In this document: in pieces, positions 58,211 through 64,000 of the stretch
How the letters are laid out: every line of letters starts with the position of its first letter
Numbering within the stretch: the stretch's first letter is position 1
Assembly: GCA_911728435.2 (NCBI GenBank)
Contig: OU452198.1
Location: 17,952,001-18,016,000, forward strand
Length of the DNA stretch: 64,000 nt
Source: Apoderus coryli
Taxonomy: Eukaryota; Arthropoda; Insecta; Coleoptera; Attelabidae
Direction of reading: 5' to 3'
The notes under the pieces: generated by a model
Databases searched by the model: none
Seen by the model: the letters and a program-made list of their open reading frames with translations, nothing else
What the model was told of the DNA's origin: nothing
Translations under genes and position numbers: made by a program

Positions 58211-59059
58211 GGTACATTATGTAACAAGCAATTCGTAAAATGCTCATGTTGAATTTTAAAATGGGAAAATATTTTATGATTATTTATTGCTGTCAAACTG
58301 ACAATGAAATTTGATGAAACAACTCGTACCTACATGCCTTTGTGAGACCATTTTTAATAAATTTAAAATTAAAAACGAGACTTACTCTCACAAAGTTGTT
58401 TAATCGTTTTTAATAAATTGGTTTCAAAATTTTAATATGAAATTTTTTAATTTGAGATTTATCAAAAAATTATTTCTGAGCTGTTGTTGATAATACTAAT
58501 AATAAGGATAAAGTTTCCAACGCATTGTGTGTCATTTTGGAAAGACCTTGATTATAATATAGTGACTAACTGTATTCTTGTTGAACAAGATAAAATAATT
58601 AATTGATCAGCAGAGTTGAGAAACCTGAAAATCAATTAATACGTAAATTATTTCAGAAAATTGTATAATAAAAAAATAAAATCTGCATACAATGTTTAAG
58701 TGATATAAGAATATAAGTAATATAGTGAAATAAAAAATGTTTAAAAATATTTAAAGATTGATAATTGAACCGTTCACTGTGTTAATGACATTGAAACACG
58801 GCAAATAATAGTAATAAATGATTTACACACACTTCCGAAAGGAGGTCAAGTGGGTATAAAAAATTTTTAGGCCTAAGATCGTACCAATTCCGATGGTAAT
58901 CACCACATTGGCAAATTCTGCCCTTGAATAAATTAACTTTTATCTCGTTGGGCCAATTCCAATAGCTGATTGTAACGAACAGTGGCAGCATTAAGCAATT
59001 ACGAATATATTTCGGGGTCCTGTCTGGTTCCCTTTACTAAAAAGGTTAAAAATAAGTAA

Positions 59060-59440
59060 TTCCCGACAAATCAGTTAGACTTTTATTGTGAACGCGCTAA
59101 AAAAATTGAGATGAAGGCGGATATAACCATTTTGAAGTATCCCTGAGACGATTAAGACAATTTCCAGATGGAAGTCTGTCTGTGTGTATGTGTGTCTTTA
59201 TGTATTCTTCCACGATAGCGTCCAAATCCTTCAACCAATTGAGTTCAATTTTGGTATATGAGTTTGGGGCAGTTCTAGGATGAAGCCATTAGATTTTGGT
59301 TGAAATCGCTTAAGCGGACACAATCGCTAAATTTTAATACAGCAGTAAGGGTCGAGTGATACATCATTTTAAGACACTTTTATCTGCTTTAAAACGATAG
59401 GTCACTTTTAATATTTGCCCCCATAATTCTAGACAAAATA
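59060..59440 (+). repeat. Dispersed repeat family, copy near 59 kb
   Basis: Starts ttattgtgaacgcgctaaaa, then ggcggatataaccattttga, cttcaaccaattgagttcaa, gggtcgagtgata. Same family as 26240-26590, 29070-29430 and 35455-35940, but without the tRNA-like module. Confidence 0.65.
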
Positions 59441-59458
59441 GCGTTTAAAAGTTAGTAG

Positions 59459-60300
59459 TTAACCTTCCTGTAGTGGCGTGCACAAATTTAGCATTACTAG
59501 TGGCGTCGGTCTCACAGACCGACAATTTGTTTTTCTGGTAAAACCAAATACTTATGACTTGAACTTGAATCAGCCTTGAACGGGATTATCAACTCGTCGA
59601 CGCTGTTATCTTCTTCGGGTTGAATTTATTTCATGTTTCTTTTTAGCGACGAAAAAAGGGTCTGATCTTATATGATTTGTCATATTGGGAATTTTCTTTT
59701 GGAACGGCTGTTGAATTGTCGTTTATTTGCAAATATGTCCGAAGTTTATCAAAATGATTCCGAGTTTCTTGGATCCAGTACATTCTATAGCTAGGAACCC
59801 GAACAATGCCACCAAGACGTGTATTCCCAAAAATTGTTCGATTTCTGTTGAACCTCAATCCAGACAACTGCCTATTTTTTGTGTTGAATATAAGTTAGTC
59901 TGTTATTCAATATTTTTTATAATGTCATCGCTCAAAAACATTTTGAAATACTGCAAATGAGTATAAGTTGTTGAGCCTGTATCAGAAAACTTATAGGAAA
60001 AAGTAGTATCTACATCTTTTATGTCTTCTTCTTTCCAAGTTGATGGCACTTTTTTGTTTTTCCTTTTTCCCATTTACAATTTTTTTACCTTCATTTTCAG
60101 TTTCTTTTGTGTTGGCTATCTCTATATTTTCAACTGTAGATTGATCTTATTCCTTTTCGAAATCAAGTGTCGCATACAAAATCTCTTTTTCTAATTCTAC
60201 TGGACTTAACGCTCGAGCGGCATTTTATTTTATTTTTCTTCAATCTCATCATCATCTGAAATATTTACCACATCTGAGTCGTCAAGTAGGGTAAGTACTT
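59459..60300 (-). pseudogene. piggyBac-like transposase relic with TTAA-flanked end
   Basis: Minus-strand reading gives KVPSTWKEEDIKDVDTTFSY, KFSDTGSTTYTHLQYFKMFL (about 60080-59940), then RNRTIFGNTRLGGIVRVPSY, RMYWIQETRNHF and YDKSYKIRPFF (59867-59643). This is the N-terminal half of the piggyBac DDE domain. Stops and frame shifts break it and the C-terminal half is absent. At 59459 TTAA is followed by ccttcctgtagtggcg and ggtctcacagaccg, the style of a piggyBac terminus. The other end is not found. 60300-61400 holds no recognised feature. Confidence 0.75.
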
Positions 60301-61788
60301 CAGCATAATATTATGTCAAGTTCTCCAAATATATAGCTTGTTTTCACCTGGACAGCATCTGTAAAAAATGTATGAATTGTTTTATATACCTATGTGTGTT
60401 GATATTGATGGATATACTCGTATGTAGGTAGGTAAGCTTGAACTTGTTTATGGAATTGCACTTCCAATATTATAATATCAAACGATCGGCAAATTGTTAC
60501 ACAAAATTCCAATAATTGAAATGACCCTATGCAACCAATGATTCCAGTTGGAATACTTTGTTCCTGTGTCACAATAATTTCTACTAAAATGGTGTATTCA
60601 TTATGCAATTCATAGAACCACAAGAAAGGATACAACGGCAATATTTTTTTCTACAAGCTAAAACACCTTAAAAACTACCTTCTTAGTCAGCTGAGGATGG
60701 ACACATTATTTGCTGTCAATTTATTTAGCCCAAATTTTGTCAGCACTATCTAGTATCATAATTATACAATACGATCGAAAAATATCGAAATGCATGAAAT
60801 TATTTCAAATAGAATCATTTGACTGGAAAGGGTTCTAAGGCCTATATGGAATGGTAAACGTCAATTTGACACGAATTTTATTATCTGAATAAAACGACGA
60901 CGTCTACTTCACAAAATGTCAATATCATTCACTCCTCGATGGATGGATTACTTCAGAAAAAAAAAATTATAATTATTGCAATTTAGATATTTGAATAACT
61001 GTTTATTTTTGCAATGGTTTATTGTGTAGGAAGAAAAAAAAAACCGGTTGAAATGAAAGTTGTATAACATGCAAAATTAATATCACATAATCGAAAAAAT
61101 TACGTAACCTTACATAAATGAAATTGTTTAAATTGAAAGTCATTTTCTTCCTGGTAAATGTATATAAATTTTGGAATAATTACGGCATATTATTCCAAGA
61201 TTGCCATGAAATAAATGAAGCGGCTGACTAACCATGGGCATTTATGTGACAACAAATAGAACGTTAGGTCAAATTTATTATGAATGTGTTTTTTTATGAA
61301 AATGTTTTATAATGAAAAAACAAAAAGTATGAACATGTTTATGTTTAACATTATATATTATTAACTCTTTACAATACTGAAAAAATTACAGTTGTCCAAT
61401 AGGGTAGTCCAAATTGGACACATTTGATCGGAAACACAGATTTCTAGAGGAGTTAGAAGAAAACTAACCTACATGTTCCGAGCTCGAATTTCAAACAAAA
61501 TCAAATGCCGACATCCGCACCTCGATATCTTAAAGCGTTTAAAAGATACAGGGTGGTTTTGACTTTTGTGCATTTTTAACCTACCCCTGTGACTTATTTA
61601 TTTATGATTATTTTTTGTTTCTGTGAAAACATTCGCAAGGCACTTTTTGAGAGGGATCAAGTGGTGTCTCTAGTTTTTTATAAAGACTGGCGTTGAATCT
61701 ATGACATAAACTTGTAATTCTTCTTATGGACTACCCCGTATATTTTTGCACAATCGTTTTAGAAATTAAATTACCTTTCCAAATATAT

Positions 61789-63790
61789 ACAGGGTGTCCA
61801 GAAAAAGTGGGCCAATCCGTTAACCACAGATTCCTTTCGCCAGTGCCATTAACAAAAAGAAAAAAAAGATGTCATTTTTCATGTTAGCCCTCCATGTTTG
61901 ATATACAGGGCGTCAAAGTTGAAAATTTAAAACCCATATTTTTAAATAATTCTAGTATTTATTGAGATATTGTATTTAAATTTAGGGTGTTGCTTCAGCA
62001 TAAAGAGCTACTTCTTTCCAAAAAACAATTTCTTAATAGCCAAACGGGATGTTCAATACCCATTGACCCCCCCCCCCAATTTTTTGTTACGCACGCCAAT
62101 GACTTTTAAACTAAGTTTTTATAGGTTACTATGTATTTTTGATTATTTTTTAACTCTTATAAAATTTGGATAAAATCATTTGTTTTTGAGATATTTTGTT
62201 GTCTACGCGGCTCACGGTATTTTCACTACTAAATCAAGCGTATTTAACTCAAATTACCATTACCGTGCATCAAATTAAGTACAGTTTTCGAAAAGGTAAT
62301 AAAACTAAACACTACGAAATGAAATTGTTTATTATTTTTAACTTAATTTGAAGCATCATAGTCAAATATTAATTATTTAAATATATTATTTTAAAGACAT
62401 GAAAAAGTAACTAACTAGACATTAGAAAAACTACCAGTCTAAAGAAATTGCTCGATATGACCCCCAAACCAACCGGAAAAAGAGGAGAGTATTATAACAA
62501 GCATCGAGGAAAAACGAAATATTAGTACCAGAGTTCTTGCCCGACAGGTTGAAAACATTGGGAAATCTGAAGTACACCAGATTTTAAAAAGACAGCAGCT
62601 TTACCCCTACCACAATCAAGAAGTACAATCTCTGCTGCCTCAAGACCTTGAGCTGAGATCTAGATTATGTAGGTAGATATGCGAAATACATAACAGGGAT
62701 ATACACTTCATCAAAAATATTTTGTTTACGGACTAAGCTACCATTACTAGAAACGGGGTAACAAATATTCATAATACATCCTCATGCTGTAGACACATCA
62801 TCAAGTAAACTTTAGTCAACGTGTGGGTTGATGTCGTGGATAATTTTGGGTCCTGTAATTTTACCAGGGAATTTGACTGGTGATTCATTTTTAGCATTTC
62901 TTCAAAACATACTGCCCGATTTACTTGACGATTTGCCTCTCTTAATTAGACAAAACATTTGGTTTCAACTTGATGGTGCACCAGCACATTTTGCTAGGAA
63001 TGTAAGGAGATACATGAAAACTTTCCCCAACGCTTGATTGGGCGAGGCCAAGATGCTCCTGTTAACCCGATCCCCAGATCTTACTCCCTTGGACTATTCA
63101 GTCTGGGGTTGTATGATTTTGTTTATAAGAATTTTGAGTGAAAATAATTTAATAGACAGAATCTTACAAGCTGGGGAAGACTTTAGGTTGAAGCCTCATA
63201 TTTTTCAAAGAGTTTCTTTACTAAAAAAAGCTGGCACATGGATTGACAAAAATGGGGTCATATCGAGCAATTTCTTTAGACTGGTAGTTTTTCTAATGTT
63301 TATTCAGTTATTTTTTCATGTTTTTAAAATAATATGTTTAAATAATTAATATTTGACTATGATGTTTCAAATTAAGTTAAAAATAATAAACAATTTCGTG
63401 TTCGTAGGGTTTAGTTTTATTACCTTTTTGAAAACTGTACTTAATTTCATGCACGGTAATGGTAATTTGCGTTAAATACGCTTGATTTAGTAGTGAAAAT
63501 ACCGTGAGCCGCGTAGACAACAAGAGCCAATACTTTTCAAAATATATCAAAAACAAATGATTTTATCCAAATTTTATAAGAGTTAAAAAATAATCAAAAA
63601 TACATAGTAACCTATAAAAACTTAGTTTAAAAGTCATTCGCGTACGTAATAAAAAATTGGGGGGTCAATGGGTACTGAACATCCCGTATTTTGGCTACTA
63701 AGAAATTTTTTTTTGTGTTGTTTTTTTTTTGGAATGAAGTAGCTCTTTATGCTGAAGCAACACACTAAATTTGAATCCAATATCTCAATA
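61789..63790 (+). mobile_element. Inner long-TIR transposon, right end lost
   Basis: The left end acagggtgtccagaaaaagt begins at 61789. The left arm (about 61957-62466) pairs with the right arm (63252-63790): atttattgagatat, tgcttcagcataaagagcta, atacccattgaccccccc, tcacggtattttcactacta, attaccattaccgtgcat. The innermost blocks, reaching into the transposase coding end, are ctaccagtctaaagaaattg and ctcgatatgacccc. The right arm stops at 63790, so the last ~168 bp of the right end are missing. Confidence 0.8.
62466..63320 (+). pseudogene. Mariner-like transposase of the inner element, broken
   Basis: Pieces: ISTRVLARQVENIGKSEVHQ (HTH), ILKRQQLYPYHNQEVQSLLP, HNRDIHFIKNILFTD (first Asp, then stop), LVNVWVDVVDNF, LGPVILPGNLTGDSFLAFLQ, IWFQLDGAPAHFARNVRRYM (second Asp), SPDLTPLDYSVWG (third acid). 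At least four stops or shifts (near 62670, 62737, 62810, 63035). The order is that of the 27.5-kb transposase but the sequence is clearly a different family. Confidence 0.8.
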
Positions 63791-64000
63791 AATAGGCTCA
63801 ACTTCTGTCTATGGTATTTTCAACAGATACATCGGTATTTTCAGAGGAAGGTTTATTGGTCCCTATAACTTCGAGGGTAGCTTTACAGCAGCACGATATC
63901 TGGAAATATTACGGGAATTTGTTGAACCAGTTATTGCTGATTTGCCATTAACATAAATTGAAAACGTAAAGGTACTTCCCACACGACGGGGCGCCGTGTC
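63791..64000 (+). pseudogene. Transposase fragment of the outer element, continues past the window
   Basis: Reads FRGRFIGPYNFEGSFTAARY, LEILREFVEPVIADLPLT, a stop, then IENVK and, frame-shifted, the DGAP... block at the edge (gacggggcgccgtg). It aligns by eye with residues around the second catalytic Asp of the 27.5-kb copy. Confidence 0.75.

Larger units (their letters stand above)
61401..64000 (+). mobile_element. Second copy of the long-TIR mariner-like element, interrupted and cut by the window
   Basis: 61401-61788 matches the TIR of 26609-29055 (gatttctagagga, ccgagctcgaatttcaaac, gataca gggtggttttgac). Its outer end agggtagtccaaattggaca is intact here. The body resumes only at 63791 with transposase text. 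The roughly 1 kb that should lie between has been replaced by another element (61789-63790). Confidence 0.75.

Noticed and set aside
60390..60641. 83-codon minus-strand frame
   Set aside because: No family resemblance, AT-rich, no start context or neighbouring gene to support it.

Overview
This window is AT-rich nuclear DNA from an animal, almost certainly an insect. It has a spliced protein gene with GT-AG introns and a dense mix of insect-type transposons: mariner/Tc1 relatives, piggyBac, I/jockey-like non-LTR elements, TIR elements and foldbacks. A beetle or hemipteran would fit, but the sequence alone does not settle the order. Nothing looks bacterial, there is no CRISPR array, and no intact rRNA or tRNA gene was seen.

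Layout. 0-9.6 kb: small TIR elements (1.9-3.4 kb, 3.8-4.35 kb), a decayed non-LTR retrotransposon (4.7-6.7 kb), and a TIR-bounded element (6.9-9.6 kb) that carries an exact 65-bp minisatellite and another LINE fragment. 9.9-24.75 kb (minus strand): the only conventional host gene recognised, a six-exon spinster-like MFS transporter. I reconstruct it as 513 codons with every splice phase consistent. Its introns hold two opposite-facing copies of one RNase-H LINE, a three-copy repeat forming a long hairpin, a dead transposase and several MITEs. 26.6-29.06 kb: a Tc1/mariner-like element with ~430-bp TIRs and a broken transposase. 30.86-33.27 kb: the most interesting object, an intact 566-codon ORF of a family I know only as 'uncharacterised', enclosed by imperfect TIRs and a candidate TAA target duplication. 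The residue pattern suggests a DDE transposase.

33.5-39 kb: nested MITEs, foldbacks (one with a ~180-nt pyrimidine tract in its loop) and a LINE fragment. 39.0-53.8 kb: a 6,975-bp-period tandem duplication whose two copies look identical by eye. One breakpoint lies in a 1.56-kb foldback element and the other inside a mariner transposase. Each copy contains a ~1-kb foldback, a LINE 3' end, diverged tandem repeats and a strong hairpin. 53.4-57 kb: an internally deleted mariner, then a foldback element with a LINE 3' end inserted in one arm. 57-61 kb: a mariner-LINE chimeric ORF, a MITE and a piggyBac relic. 61.4-64 kb: a second copy of the 26.6-kb element, interrupted by another long-TIR transposon and running off the window.

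Only two ORFs look functional: the MFS transporter (host) and the 566-aa protein (probably element-encoded). Nearly everything else is transposon debris, so the main interest lies in the structure of the repeats. All boundaries were read by eye; percent identities were not computed.
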